Part shown: in pieces, positions 24,409 through 34,002 of the stretch
Position numbering within the stretch: position 1 is the stretch's first letter
Layout of the letters: each line of letters starts with the position of its first letter
Assembly: GCA_018829205.1 (NCBI GenBank)
Contig: JAHJUE010000022.1
Span: 186,001 to 250,000 of the forward strand
Reading direction: 5' to 3'
DNA: 64,000 nt
Origin: Bacteroidota bacterium
GTDB lineage: Bacteria; Bacteroidota; Ignavibacteria; Ignavibacteriales; Melioribacteraceae
Made by a program: the position numbers and the translations under genes
The notes under the pieces: generated by a model
What the model was told of the DNA's origin: nothing
Seen by the model: only the letters and a program-made list of their open reading frames with translations
Database searches by the model: none

Positions 24409-24463
24409 AATTCAACCATACAATCCAATCATTCATCAGCCATACATTCAGCCATTCATCCAA
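24409..24463. repeat. Degenerate ATTCAT/CCATTCA tract
   Basis: A run of variants such as AATCATTCATCAGCCATACATTCAG, on the minus strand a GAATG/GATTG tract like that at 22905. It abuts palindrome copy 4. Confidence 0.6.
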
Positions 24464-24478
24464 TCCGCTTTCGGCGGA
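24464..24478. repeat. GC-rich palindrome, copy 4
   Basis: TCCGC-TTTCG-GCGGA (plus strand). With flanks the minus strand reads TGTCCGCCGAAAGCGGATTG, like copy 1 with its TGTCC start and GGATTGAT end. Confidence 0.78.
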
Positions 24479-24493
24479 CAGGTCTTACACTCT

Positions 24494-25813
24494 CTAACTA
24501 CTTACTCGCCCAGTATCTTTAACTTTTGTTAAAATCAAAATTCCAATGACAAAAAATACGGCGATTGTAAGAATAGCCAGCCGCTGACTTCCCGTAGCGT
24601 AACTTACAATACCGAAAACCAGCGGACCTAAAATTGCAGAGCTTTTTCCGAAGAAGGAATAGAATCCGAAGAACTCTGTTTTTTTATCTGCGGGAGTGAG
24701 TTTTGACATTAAACTTCTGCTTGTCGACTGCGTTGCACCCATTACACTGCCGGCTAAAAGTCCTACTGCGTAAAAGCTTTCACGCTGCAGAATTACGGCA
24801 TCTCTTGAAAATAACCCTGATAACATTCTCATAAACGCATTTCCGGGATCGCTAGTGAAATATGCGAATATAATCGTAAGTATCCATATTACAAGTGAAA
24901 TATTGATTGATTTTTTCTGTCCGATAGAATCGGATATTATTCCAAATAATACCGATCCGGCTATGGCGGTAGTCTGCACAATTATAAAAAATATTATAAG
25001 TTCCTGCATACTAAAACCGAGAGTTGTGCTGGCATAATTTCCCGAGAAGAAAATAACGGTATTAACACCTTCGATATAAAAAAAGAAAGCTAGTAAGAAC
25101 ATGGCCAAGTTTTTATAACTTCTTAAATGACCAATAGTATGATAAACTCTTTTAAATCCTATTGAAAAATAAGACTCTTCGCGGATTACAACCTTTCTAT
25201 TATCTTTTAGAAAAATAAAAAGAGGCGCGGCGAAAATCAGGAAGAAAAGCGCCGAAACGGGGAATGTTTCTTTTATCATTTCGGCTTGTATAAACGGGAA
25301 TGCGATTGCAAGTGAAACGAGAGATCCTACATAACCCATCGCGAAGCCGTATCCGCTTACCCTTCCGTAATTTTTAGGCGATGCAAGTTCAGGAAGAAAA
25401 GCATCGTAAAATACAAGACCCGATTCAAATCCGATATTCGCGAGAATAAATAATATTAACGCGAAAAGTATGTCCCCTTCGCCGGTAAAATAAAGAAGTC
25501 CGGTAGCGGTAATGCATAATATTGTAAAGAATAAAAGGAATCTTTTTTTACCTGCAGAGTAATCGGCAATAGCGCCAAGAACCGGTGAAATAACTGCTGT
25601 AATAAGCATTGAAATGCTTGTGCCCAGACTCCAGTAAAAATCCCCGATCGATTCCCCCGAAGCAATAACTTTTTTAAAATAGACAGCAAACAGGAATGTA
25701 ACTATAACAATAGAATAAGAAGTATTAGCAAAGTCAAAAAGACTCCATATAAAGATCTTTGCTTTATTGTCTTTATTCTTTTGCTGAAGATTTTTTTGGG
25801 AGGGAAACGTCAA
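24494..25813 (-). CDS. UMF1 family MFS transporter
   Basis: 439 residues from TTG 25813, which has AGAGGA four bases before it inside the end of nusB (41-base overlap). Twelve hydrophobic segments; the first carries SLFDFANTSYSIVIVTFLF, the signature of the UMF1/Atg22-like MFS family, and the loop after helix 2 has DYSAGKKRFL. Members are thought to export small solutes such as amino acids; substrate is unknown here. Co-transcribed with nusB. Nothing indicates a drug-efflux role. Confidence 0.88.
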   Translation of the reverse strand: MTFPSQKNLQQKNKDNKAKIFIWSLFDFANTSYSIVIVTFLFAVYFKKVIASGESIGDFYWSLGTSISMLITAVISPVLGAIADYSAGKKRFLLFFTILCITATGLLYFTGEGDILFALILFILANIGFESGLVFYDAFLPELASPKNYGRVSGYGFAMGYVGSLVSLAIAFPFIQAEMIKETFPVSALFFLIFAAPLFIFLKDNRKVVIREESYFSIGFKRVYHTIGHLRSYKNLAMFLLAFFFYIEGVNTVIFFSGNYASTTLGFSMQELIIFFIIVQTTAIAGSVLFGIISDSIGQKKSINISLVIWILTIIFAYFTSDPGNAFMRMLSGLFSRDAVILQRESFYAVGLLAGSVMGATQSTSRSLMSKLTPADKKTEFFGFYSFFGKSSAILGPLVFGIVSYATGSQRLAILTIAVFFVIGILILTKVKDTGRVSS

Positions 25814-26261
25814 TTAATCCTCTTCCTCTCTTATTTAGTTTGCCGCTTTCTTTAAGTTCGTTTAGTATCGCGTCCAGTATACCGTTTATAAATTTACCGC
25901 TGTTTGAAGTGCTGTATTCTTTTGCGATTTCAATTACTTCATTTATTGATACTTTTGGAGGGATATCCGGGAAATACAACAATTCCGCTATTCCGATTCT
26001 TAAAAGTAGTTTATCAATTAAAGCGATTCTATCCATTTCCCAGTTATTTACTCTCTCTTTAATTTTCGCGTCGAGCAGATCATAATTGGCGATCACTTTA
26101 TTAATTAGATCAAGGCTAAATTCCTTATCGGCTTTAACCGGGATATCGGACAAAATCCCTTCCGATAGCATTGTTAATCCTTCTTTATTCATTTCATAAG
26201 CATAAAGAACTTGAAGACTTTTTTCTCTTAACAGCCGTCTATTAATTTTTTTATCACTCAT
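25773..26261 (-). CDS. nusB: Transcription antitermination factor NusB
   Basis: 162 residues, normal NusB length. Begins with the helix NRRLLREKSLQVLYAYE and ends with the conserved VSINEVIEIAKEYSTSNSGKFINGIL block that contacts RNA and NusE. It binds boxA of rRNA leaders with S10 to prevent early termination. Extra ten residues at each end give it a slightly longer tail (KKSSAKE). ATG 26261 follows a run of AT-rich DNA; translation of the downstream transporter starts within its end. Confidence 0.95.
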   Translation of the reverse strand: MSDKKINRRLLREKSLQVLYAYEMNKEGLTMLSEGILSDIPVKADKEFSLDLINKVIANYDLLDAKIKERVNNWEMDRIALIDKLLLRIGIAELLYFPDIPPKVSINEVIEIAKEYSTSNSGKFINGILDAILNELKESGKLNKRGRGLIDVSLPKKSSAKE

Positions 26262-26423
26262 TAATTCATTCTGATATTTTTTGTTTTTTTAAATTATAAC
26301 TCTTCCGATAAGATACAATTTAAGGAAGAGTTATAACAAGAATTAATACAACTAATTATTTAATAATTCATTTCATTACAGGCGTCGGAACACTATAATC
26401 TTATATAGTTCTGCGCCAATAAA

Positions 26424-27515
26424 TTATCTTCGTGTAATTCCTTTTGCGCCGGAAAATATTTTTGAAATTCCGCCTACTCTTTGAAGTCTTAATTCAACCA
26501 ATTTATTTGACGCAATATTCGTCGGAACATTTTCTTCTTTTGAGATTGCGAATATTTTGTTTAATATTTCGTAAATTCCTTCCGCCTGTTTCATTGCTCT
26601 GTCCTGTCTGTAGCCTTCAAGTTCATTTGCTACGTTAATTAACCCGCCGGCATTAATTACATAATCAGGGGCATAAAGAATTCCTTTATCAAGCAGAATT
26701 TTACCGTGTTTAAGTTCGTCTTCGAGCTGGTTATTGGCGCCGCCGGCTATGATTTCGAATTTAAACTTTTCAATTGTTTTATCGTTTATTACCGAGCCTA
26801 GCGCGGTAGGGGCAAATATTTCCGCATCGGTTTCATAAATTTCCTCAGGCGATACCACATGGGCTTTAATTGTCTCCAGTACGCTTTTGATTTTAACATC
26901 ATTAATATCGGATACATAAATTTCAGCTCCTTCATTATAAAGGTGCTCGCACAAATAACGGCCTACCGCTCCGGCTCCCTGCACTGCAATTTTTCTTCCG
27001 CGTAAAGAATCATTTCCCCATTTTTCTTTTGCGCATGCTTTCATTCCAATATACACGCCGTAAGCCGTAACCGGTGAAGGGTCGCCCGATCCGCCCAGTG
27101 CTTTTGAAATACCGGTAACATACTTAGTTTCCATTCTAACATATTCCATATCTCTTACATCGGTGCCTACATCCTCGGCGGTAATATATCTTCCGGCGAG
27201 ACCGTCGACAAATTTTCCGAAAGTTCTAAACAGCAGTTCATTTTTTTGAGTGGATGAATCGCCAATAATAACAGCTTTACCGCCCCCGAAATTTAAACCG
27301 GCCGCAGCAGCTTTGTAAGTCATACCTCTCGAAAGTCTCAATACATCATTTAACGCCGCTTCTTCATTATCATAATTTAACATTCTTGTTCCGCCAATGG
27401 CCGGACCAAGAGTAGTGTCATGAATTGCAATAATGGCCTTTAGACCCGATTCTTTATTGGAGCAAAATATAACCTGCTCGTGACCGGATTTTTCAAGTAT
27501 TTCGAAATTAACCAT
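26424..27515 (-). CDS. Leucine dehydrogenase-type Glu/Leu/Phe/Val dehydrogenase
   Basis: 363 residues, length of leucine dehydrogenases (about 360; glutamate dehydrogenases are about 420-450). The N-terminal domain has PAIGGTRM, catalytic Lys in GLNFGGGKAVI and the second essential region TAEDVGTDVRDM; the Rossmann domain has VQGAGAVGRYL with NAD+-specific Asp (SDIND) after it. It reversibly deaminates branched-chain amino acids to 2-oxo acids with NAD+. Strong AGGAGT ribosome site before the ATG. Alone on the minus strand, with no branched-chain keto acid genes nearby. Confidence 0.92.
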   Translation of the reverse strand: MVNFEILEKSGHEQVIFCSNKESGLKAIIAIHDTTLGPAIGGTRMLNYDNEEAALNDVLRLSRGMTYKAAAAGLNFGGGKAVIIGDSSTQKNELLFRTFGKFVDGLAGRYITAEDVGTDVRDMEYVRMETKYVTGISKALGGSGDPSPVTAYGVYIGMKACAKEKWGNDSLRGRKIAVQGAGAVGRYLCEHLYNEGAEIYVSDINDVKIKSVLETIKAHVVSPEEIYETDAEIFAPTALGSVINDKTIEKFKFEIIAGGANNQLEDELKHGKILLDKGILYAPDYVINAGGLINVANELEGYRQDRAMKQAEGIYEILNKIFAISKEENVPTNIASNKLVELRLQRVGGISKIFSGAKGITRR

Positions 27516-27545
27516 TAGGTCACTCCTATTTATTTTATTATTAAA

Positions 27546-28571
27546 TTAAATCGCAAATAACCAGAACAAAAGCAAACCGATGCTATCTCGTACCCTGTAA
27601 TATAACAACTTTTTCCAATTTAATTTATATCCTGATTGAATTCCTTCGGCATTAACATTAAAAAACTTGCACATTTCAAGCACCCGTTTAAGATGAAAAT
27701 GATCCGAAATAATTAAAATTTTCCGCATACCCTGCTTCTCTACCAATGTATTCTTAATATATCTTATTTGTTCCGAAGTAGTAGAAGTTGCGGATTCAAA
27801 TAATATATCTTTTTCATTCATGCCTAAATCAATTAAATATTTTTTCGCGGATTCCGCTTCGCTTATTTCGCCGGGCGCGTTGCCGCCGGTAACATGTATC
27901 TTTTTAATTTTTCCGCTTTTATACAATTCAAATGTTTTTTCGATTCTTTGTTTAAATATTGGACTAGGCTGATTTTTGCTCCAAACAGCGGCGCCGAGAA
28001 TTACCCCTACATCATACTCGCCGTTTTCATTTATTTCTTTTAGATTTGTTATCGCGCCCGTAGTATAAAAATATGAAAACATCATTAAAAAAATTATTGA
28101 GGCTGCCGAATGAAAAAGAGAATTTAGAAAACTAAAATCTTTATATGAGAATATTATCAGCCAAATTACAAAGAATGTAAATATCTGAAAACATTCGCTA
28201 AGAATAAAAAGAAATGCAAGATATACTTTCTGCACCGGATAATTAAATATGTATCCTTCGGGGAATGTAATTTTTAATTGTTCGAAGAATAATATTAATA
28301 CCAGTGGAATTAATGAAGCCACTGATGAAATCAATATTACATAACGGTCAACAGCTTTTAACTCCTTTCTAAAATAAAATATTATTACAACACCTATTAT
28401 AAGAAGCAGCGAAAGGACTATATTAAATATATTCCCGAAATAAAAAATATTAAAATCCTTCCAGGAAAGTCCGTTCATATCCAATTTTAGATAAAAAGTA
28501 AGGAACAGTTCCGCTAGCACGGCAGCCGTAAAAATATAGAGAAAATAATTTTTCTTAACGGACTTTTTCAA
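27546..28571 (-). CDS. SanA/YdcF-like DUF218 membrane protein
   Basis: 341 residues. Five or so membrane segments occupy residues 10-175; the cytoplasmic or periplasmic DUF218 domain follows, with GVILGAAVWS near 188, KIHVTGGNAPGE near 222, ESATSTTSEQI near 262 and ISDHFHLKR near 290. DUF218 proteins (SanA, YdcF, ElyC) affect envelope permeability or bind nucleotides and lipid intermediates. Its TTG start (28571) overlaps the TGA stop of the ABC ATPase gene, so the two are coupled. Exact reaction unknown. Confidence 0.86.
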   Translation of the reverse strand: MKKSVKKNYFLYIFTAAVLAELFLTFYLKLDMNGLSWKDFNIFYFGNIFNIVLSLLLIIGVVIIFYFRKELKAVDRYVILISSVASLIPLVLILFFEQLKITFPEGYIFNYPVQKVYLAFLFILSECFQIFTFFVIWLIIFSYKDFSFLNSLFHSAASIIFLMMFSYFYTTGAITNLKEINENGEYDVGVILGAAVWSKNQPSPIFKQRIEKTFELYKSGKIKKIHVTGGNAPGEISEAESAKKYLIDLGMNEKDILFESATSTTSEQIRYIKNTLVEKQGMRKILIISDHFHLKRVLEMCKFFNVNAEGIQSGYKLNWKKLLYYRVRDSIGLLLFWLFAI

Positions 28572-29368
28572 TTTAACCCGGATTTGATATGTACAGAAAC
28601 AGCTTCATTATTTATATATGTTTCGGCGTTGACTTCAAAAACAAAATTAATATTTTCCGAAGTTAAAATATCTTTATTAATACCGTCCCTAACTATCTGG
28701 CCTTCCTTCATTAATACTGTTCTGCGGCTGTAATTGCCGGCAAGATTAAGATCGTGCGAAACAGCAACAATACCGATTCCTTTTTCAATATTAAATTTTT
28801 TGAACAATTCAAATATGGAAATCTGATGTTTTATATCCAGGTGCGCGTTAGGTTCATCAAGAAGAATAATTTCGGGTTCCTGCACCAAAGCCCTCGCTAT
28901 AAAAGCACGCTGCGCTTCCCCGCCCGACACCTCATTTATTCCTTTATTTTTCAGATGTGATATTTCAACCAAATCAAGCGCTTCATTTATTTTCTTTTTG
29001 TCAATATTCTCTTCAAATCCGCCAATGCCCAGATAAGGAGTTCTTCCCATCAGAACAATTTCATAAACGGAAAAAGGAAATACGGACAAGGTTGATTGAG
29101 GCACATACCCAATTTTTTTAGCGGTTTCTTTTCTTGAAAAGGATTTAAGTTTTTTATTATTAAAAAGAACTTCTCCTTTTTGAGGATGTAATAATCCCGA
29201 CATTAATTTAAGAAGTGTGGTTTTACCGGATCCGTTAGGTCCCAATATTGTTATAAAATCGCCGCAGTTTATCGAAATATTAATATCATTAAGCAGATAT
29301 GAATCACAAAGTTTTTTTTCATAACTGAAATAAATATTATTTAGAGAAAGCAAATTCATTTGTTTCAT
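28568..29368 (-). CDS. Iron-siderophore/cobalamin-type ABC transporter ATPase, orphan
   Basis: 266 residues. Walker A GPNGSGKTTLLK (near 43), Q loop VPQSTLSVFPFSVYEIVLMGR, signature EVSGGEAQRAFIAR, Walker B ILLDEPNAHLD and H-loop VSHDLN are all intact. The spacing VYEIVLMGRTPY and HLDIKHQ is that of FecE/BtuD/FhuC ATPases which serve FecCD-type permeases. No permease or binding protein gene lies nearby, so it must pair in trans. It is coupled to the SanA-like gene. Substrate unknown. Confidence 0.93.
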   Translation of the reverse strand: MKQMNLLSLNNIYFSYEKKLCDSYLLNDINISINCGDFITILGPNGSGKTTLLKLMSGLLHPQKGEVLFNNKKLKSFSRKETAKKIGYVPQSTLSVFPFSVYEIVLMGRTPYLGIGGFEENIDKKKINEALDLVEISHLKNKGINEVSGGEAQRAFIARALVQEPEIILLDEPNAHLDIKHQISIFELFKKFNIEKGIGIVAVSHDLNLAGNYSRRTVLMKEGQIVRDGINKDILTSENINFVFEVNAETYINNEAVSVHIKSGLN

Positions 29369-29497
29369 ATTTTTTTATAAGAACATACATTGCTGAGCGA
29401 AATTATCCCGGAATAAGCCGGACACATTATTTGGAAAATTTAAGATATAAAGTTAGAAAAAAACAGCTCACTCATCAAGGAATTTAACTGATAATAA

Positions 29498-29520
29498 AAA
29501 GGGGCTTTAAAGCCCCTTTA
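29498..29520 (-). terminator. Terminator of the efflux operon
   Basis: Palindrome AAAGGGGCTTT/AAAGCCCCTTT at 29498-29519; on the minus strand followed by TTTTTATTAT. It separates the efflux operon from the ABC ATPase gene. Confidence 0.88.
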
Positions 29521-29539
29521 AATTTAATATCATCAAATA

Positions 29540-32500
29540 TTACTTATTTTTTTTGAAGATTGACTTAAACGAAACTTTCAGCGCGTCAGGAATATCGGAA
29601 ATCGCCGAAAACATTACAGGCACTACAATTAATGTTAAAACTGTTCCGAATAATAATCCGAATATTACGGCTACGCCCATTGAACGCCAGAAGTCTGCAT
29701 CTGCGCCTCCGCTTTCAAAAGAAAATGAATATATATCAAATCCGAATCCGAATGTAAGCGGAATTAATCCGAGTATAGTTGTAATTGCCGTTAAAGTAAC
29801 CGGCCTGAATCTTCTTGTTCCGGCGTTAATTACAGCATCTCTAACTGAAAGACCGCGTTTACGAAGTATATTCATATAATCAATTAGAACAATGTTATTA
29901 TTAACTACAACTCCGGCCAGACTAATAACACCAATGCCAGTCATAATAATGCCGAAAGGCATAGCGAATACAATTAGTCCGATAAAAACGCCAATTAAAG
30001 AAATTGTAACTGCGGCCATAATCATTACAGGCTGTGAAAGAGAATTAAACTGAATAACAAGAATTAGAAATATTCCGAAGAATGCGATCATAAAGGCTTT
30101 TCCTAAAAATGCCGAAGCTTTATCCTGTTCTTCATTTTGACCTGTATATTCAATTCTATAATCAGGCGGAAGATTAAAATCTTTCAGCTCAGTCATAATT
30201 CTGCCAAGAACCTCATTCTGATTAAACGCCGCGTCGACGTTGCCCGATATGGTTACAACTCTTTTTAAGTCCTTTCTCTTGATAGCGCCCGGACCTTTAT
30301 CATACTCAACATCTGCAACACTTATTAAAGGGACACTTTGAATTTTACCTTGTTTATCATTATATGTAATTCTCATATTCCTTAATAAATCCACGCTTTC
30401 GCGCTGTTCTTTTTTCAGTCTAACCGTAATGTCATATTCTTCCTCATTAATTCTGTATTTTGAAGCTTCAAATCCGTTAATTGCAGTACGAATGCTATTA
30501 GCAATTATTGAAGTATTCATAGAATACAGCGCGGCTTTTTCTCTGTCAATCATTACCCTTACTTCAGGTCTGCCGCTGTCGAAATCATCTTTTAAATCAA
30601 CTACGCCGTCAAGGTTAACAATTTCCTGTTTTATATTCTCAGCGATAGCGCCTAGTGTATTAAAATCATCCCCAATGACTTCAATATTAATAGCGGCACC
30701 GACAGGCGGACCGTTATCTTCTTTTTTCACCTCAATTTCAGCGCCTGCAATATCAAGTAAGACATTACGTATCTGATCCGCAGTTTTAGTTGAGGCTTGA
30801 GCCCTGTCGTTATAATCAATAAACTGAACTGTTATTGTGCTAACATTTGGCGAACCGCCCTGCCCGCCTGAAAAAGGATTGTTTGATGAGCCAACATTCG
30901 CCACATATTCCTTTACGTCGGCATCTAAAAAGGTATCCAATCTTTTTTCAATCTGCTGAGCAATTTTATTTGACATTTCCACGTTTGTACCGGTAGGACT
31001 TTCAACATTTATATAAATTCTTTCCGGATCGGTAGATGGAAAGAACTCGACTCCGTGCCCGAATTCAGCATAGATATCAATAATAATTATTAATGTTAAG
31101 ATCGCGCCTGCAAGCACTCTTAATCTGCTGTTTGAAAAAACTTTAATTATACCAATGCCCGCTAAAATACTGCCTCCCAACACAACCGGATTAGGAACCA
31201 TTGGATTAGCAAGCAGGGCGCTTGTTACAATGATAAGTACAAATACGGAAAGTAATCCGACCCAATTTCTCCAATGTATTTTTTGTCCGGGTTCTCTTTC
31301 ATTACCGAGAGCCGATTCAAGAAATTTCTGATAAATATCAATTGTAGCCGGGAGCATTTTCTGTGAAAAATAAACAGAAACTTTTTGAAGTGGAGCGAAT
31401 AATTTACCGATAAAGGTTTTAGGTTTTTCCCCTTTCGTTTCAAGTTTCATAAATTTTGAGGCGACAACAGGATTTATAACTAGCGCGACAAATAAGGATG
31501 AAGCGAGAGTTACAATAAGAGTTAAAGGCAGATAATACATAAAATCACCCACAACTCCGGGCCAAAACAATAATGGTCCAAACGCCATAAGCGTAGTTAA
31601 AGTAGAAGTTGTAATTGGCCATGCCACTTCGCGTGCGCCTAATTTAGCGGCTTCTGACAAACTGTTTCCGTCTTCAAGAAACTTATAAATGTTTTCTATA
31701 ATAACTATAGCGTTATCTACAAGCATACCCAGCGCAAGAATAAGAGAGAACAATACAATAAAATTAAGCGTTATATTTAACGCCGACAAAATTATAAATG
31801 TAATAAGCATGCTTAACGGAATCGCTATTGCAACGAAGAATGCGTTTCTTAAACCCAATAGTGAGAACAAGACAACAAGCACAAGAACTAATCCTGAGAA
31901 TATGTTATTCTCCAGATTTTTTACGCTTCTTTCGATATCTTTAGACTGATCAACGGTTAAGACAAATTTAACGGTTGAAGGCAGTTTCTTTTCATATTTT
32001 GCTATTACTTCTTTTACCTGATCGGCAATATCAATTATATTCGCGCCTAATCTTTTGGAAATATTCATGGTAACGCATTCAAGTCCATCTACTCTAGCGT
32101 AGGTGCTTTTTTCCTGGAACGAATAATTTACGTCGGCAACATCCTTCACATAAATCGGTTTGCCTTCTTTTAACCTAACTATAAGATCTTCTATAACGAA
32201 AGGTTTATCAAATTCGCCCGGTACACGCACTAAAAAACTAGAGTTGTTTACGTCAATTAGTCCGCCGGGAATTGTCCTGTTTTCATTTGTTATAGCTTCA
32301 ATAACATCGTCGAATCTAATATTATAATGAACAAGTTTATCGAGATCAACGTCAACTTTAACTTCCCTTTCCAGGCCGCCGCTGATTTTAACTTCGAGTA
32401 TGCCCTCAATTTTTTCAACTTCGTCTTTAACATCGTCAGCAATATCTTTTAGTTTTACAAGTCCGATATCACCTGTGATATTAAAGGTCATAATAGGAAA

Positions 32501-32905
32501 TTCCGAAAAATTGATTTCAATTATGCTCGGTTTTTCGACATCGGTCGGAAGCTCGGCTTCGGCTTTATCAACTTTATCTCTTACTTTCTGCAGCGCGTCA
32601 TCAATATCATATCCGCTTTCAAATTCTACTTGAATTAAAGAATAACCTTCCGAAGAAGACGACGTAATTTTTTTAACATCGTTAATCGAGTTTAATTCTT
32701 TTTCGATCGGCTGGGTAATCAGCGACTCAATATCCTCAGGCGATACTCCGAAATACGGGGTTGAAACAATTACAAGCGGAATCTGAATATCAGGCGCCGC
32801 TTCCCTTGGAAGTGAAACGTAGGATATTATACCGCTTATAATAATTATAAAAATTAATATAAATACGCTGGTTCTGTTATCAATACTAACATCTGTAAGT
32901 TTCAT
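29540..32905 (-). CDS. RND efflux transporter permease (AcrB/MMPL-type HAE family)
   Basis: 1121 residues, the usual size of RND pumps. Begins with the first helix TSVFILIFIIIISGIISYVSLPREA; typical motifs include LALGMLVDNAIVIIENIYK in helix 4, where an Asp and neighbouring Asn form the proton relay, and GVISLAGVVVNNNIVLIDYMN in helix 10. It works in the inner membrane as a trimer and exports substrates through the adaptor and TolC-like outer channel encoded just upstream. Sequence ties it to the large group of RND pumps with unassigned substrates; metal-type CzcA pumps have different helix 4 charged residues. Confidence 0.95.
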   Translation of the reverse strand: MKLTDVSIDNRTSVFILIFIIIISGIISYVSLPREAAPDIQIPLVIVSTPYFGVSPEDIESLITQPIEKELNSINDVKKITSSSSEGYSLIQVEFESGYDIDDALQKVRDKVDKAEAELPTDVEKPSIIEINFSEFPIMTFNITGDIGLVKLKDIADDVKDEVEKIEGILEVKISGGLEREVKVDVDLDKLVHYNIRFDDVIEAITNENRTIPGGLIDVNNSSFLVRVPGEFDKPFVIEDLIVRLKEGKPIYVKDVADVNYSFQEKSTYARVDGLECVTMNISKRLGANIIDIADQVKEVIAKYEKKLPSTVKFVLTVDQSKDIERSVKNLENNIFSGLVLVLVVLFSLLGLRNAFFVAIAIPLSMLITFIILSALNITLNFIVLFSLILALGMLVDNAIVIIENIYKFLEDGNSLSEAAKLGAREVAWPITTSTLTTLMAFGPLLFWPGVVGDFMYYLPLTLIVTLASSLFVALVINPVVASKFMKLETKGEKPKTFIGKLFAPLQKVSVYFSQKMLPATIDIYQKFLESALGNEREPGQKIHWRNWVGLLSVFVLIIVTSALLANPMVPNPVVLGGSILAGIGIIKVFSNSRLRVLAGAILTLIIIIDIYAEFGHGVEFFPSTDPERIYINVESPTGTNVEMSNKIAQQIEKRLDTFLDADVKEYVANVGSSNNPFSGGQGGSPNVSTITVQFIDYNDRAQASTKTADQIRNVLLDIAGAEIEVKKEDNGPPVGAAINIEVIGDDFNTLGAIAENIKQEIVNLDGVVDLKDDFDSGRPEVRVMIDREKAALYSMNTSIIANSIRTAINGFEASKYRINEEEYDITVRLKKEQRESVDLLRNMRITYNDKQGKIQSVPLISVADVEYDKGPGAIKRKDLKRVVTISGNVDAAFNQNEVLGRIMTELKDFNLPPDYRIEYTGQNEEQDKASAFLGKAFMIAFFGIFLILVIQFNSLSQPVMIMAAVTISLIGVFIGLIVFAMPFGIIMTGIGVISLAGVVVNNNIVLIDYMNILRKRGLSVRDAVINAGTRRFRPVTLTAITTILGLIPLTFGFGFDIYSFSFESGGADADFWRSMGVAVIFGLLFGTVLTLIVVPVMFSAISDIPDALKVSFKSIFKKNK

Positions 32906-32918
32906 TAAAATTTATTCC

Positions 32919-33983
32919 TTAATTTACAGTATTAATTTTCTGGCCGTTAATCAAATTCTGATATCCAACAACAATCAGCTGTTCTCCTTCTTGCAAACCT
33001 GATTTCACCGCTATTTTATCACGCGATCTGTTTAATATTTCAATAATTCTGCTTTCGGCTATTCCGTTATTTGCAACATAAACCGTATAACCGTTATCGG
33101 TTCTTGAAACGACTTCATCCGGCACCGTAACAACATTTTCATATCTGTCGGTTTCAAGAAAAATATCGGCTACTAATTCAGGTTTTAATTTACCGTTCCC
33201 GTTATCAATTATAAGTTCAACGGGGAATGTACGGTTTTCAGATATTACAGAAGAACCGACATATATAACCTTTCCGTACACCGGCTGAGAAGAAATGCTT
33301 TTTATCACCACTTTAGCGCTACGTCCAATATAAATTTGACCTACATATCTTTCGGGAACGCCGGCTTCAATTTTAATTTTAGAGGCATTAATAAGATTGA
33401 CTATAGGCATACCAGGAACGGCCATTTCACCTTCTTCGTAATATTTGGCATCTACTATACCTGCGAAAGGAGCTGTAATAAATGTCTGCGCGTATTGAGC
33501 TTTCATAAGATCGTAATTTGCTTTTGCCTGATCTCTTCTGAACTTTGATTCAAGCAGCTGATACTCGCTGTTTACTTTCGACTTATATATTTCAGCCTGT
33601 TTTTGATAAGTAACTTCCGCCAGTTCAAAATTAGCTTTGGCGCCGTCCAGGTTGGCTTTTAATACATCGTTATCAATAATTAATATTGTATCACCTTCGG
33701 CAACCCTGTCCCCTTTATCTTTAAGAATTTTCTTAATGATGCCTCCGGATTGGTAGCTTAGATTCGCTTTTTCAAAAGGTTTTAATGTGCCTATTACATT
33801 AATATAATCAATGTATTCGGTACCCTTAAGCTCCACCGTTTGAACATTTACGGCTTTAGATTTATCTTCGGTCTGTTGATTTTCTTTTTCGCTTCCTTCC
33901 GATTCACCGCATGAGACAATAACGAAACTCATTAAAATAAATAAAGGAAGAAGAAATAATTTTGAATATTTGATTTTGGTCAT
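32919..33983 (-). CDS. RND efflux periplasmic adaptor lipoprotein
   Basis: 354 residues. Lipobox IVSCGES near residue 25. Barrel-sandwich and hairpin architecture of membrane fusion proteins: lipoyl half-motif LKPFEKANLSYQSGGIIKKIL near 65, alpha hairpin 100-165 with YQLLESKFRRDQAKA, second lipoyl half FITAPFAGIVDAKYYEEGE near 175, then beta-barrel and membrane-proximal domains ending GYQNLINGQK. AGAGGA ribosome site. Links the permease to the outer channel. 13 bases upstream of the pump gene. Confidence 0.95.
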   Translation of the reverse strand: MTKIKYSKLFLLPLFILMSFVIVSCGESEGSEKENQQTEDKSKAVNVQTVELKGTEYIDYINVIGTLKPFEKANLSYQSGGIIKKILKDKGDRVAEGDTILIIDNDVLKANLDGAKANFELAEVTYQKQAEIYKSKVNSEYQLLESKFRRDQAKANYDLMKAQYAQTFITAPFAGIVDAKYYEEGEMAVPGMPIVNLINASKIKIEAGVPERYVGQIYIGRSAKVVIKSISSQPVYGKVIYVGSSVISENRTFPVELIIDNGNGKLKPELVADIFLETDRYENVVTVPDEVVSRTDNGYTVYVANNGIAESRIIEILNRSRDKIAVKSGLQEGEQLIVVGYQNLINGQKINTVN

Positions 33984-34002
33984 CTGTTCCTCTTTTGTAT
34001 CA

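Noticed and set aside
24494-25813. Frameshift between nusB and the UMF1 transporter
   Set aside because: The 41-base overlap is explained by a TTG start with an AGAGGA site; both proteins are full length.
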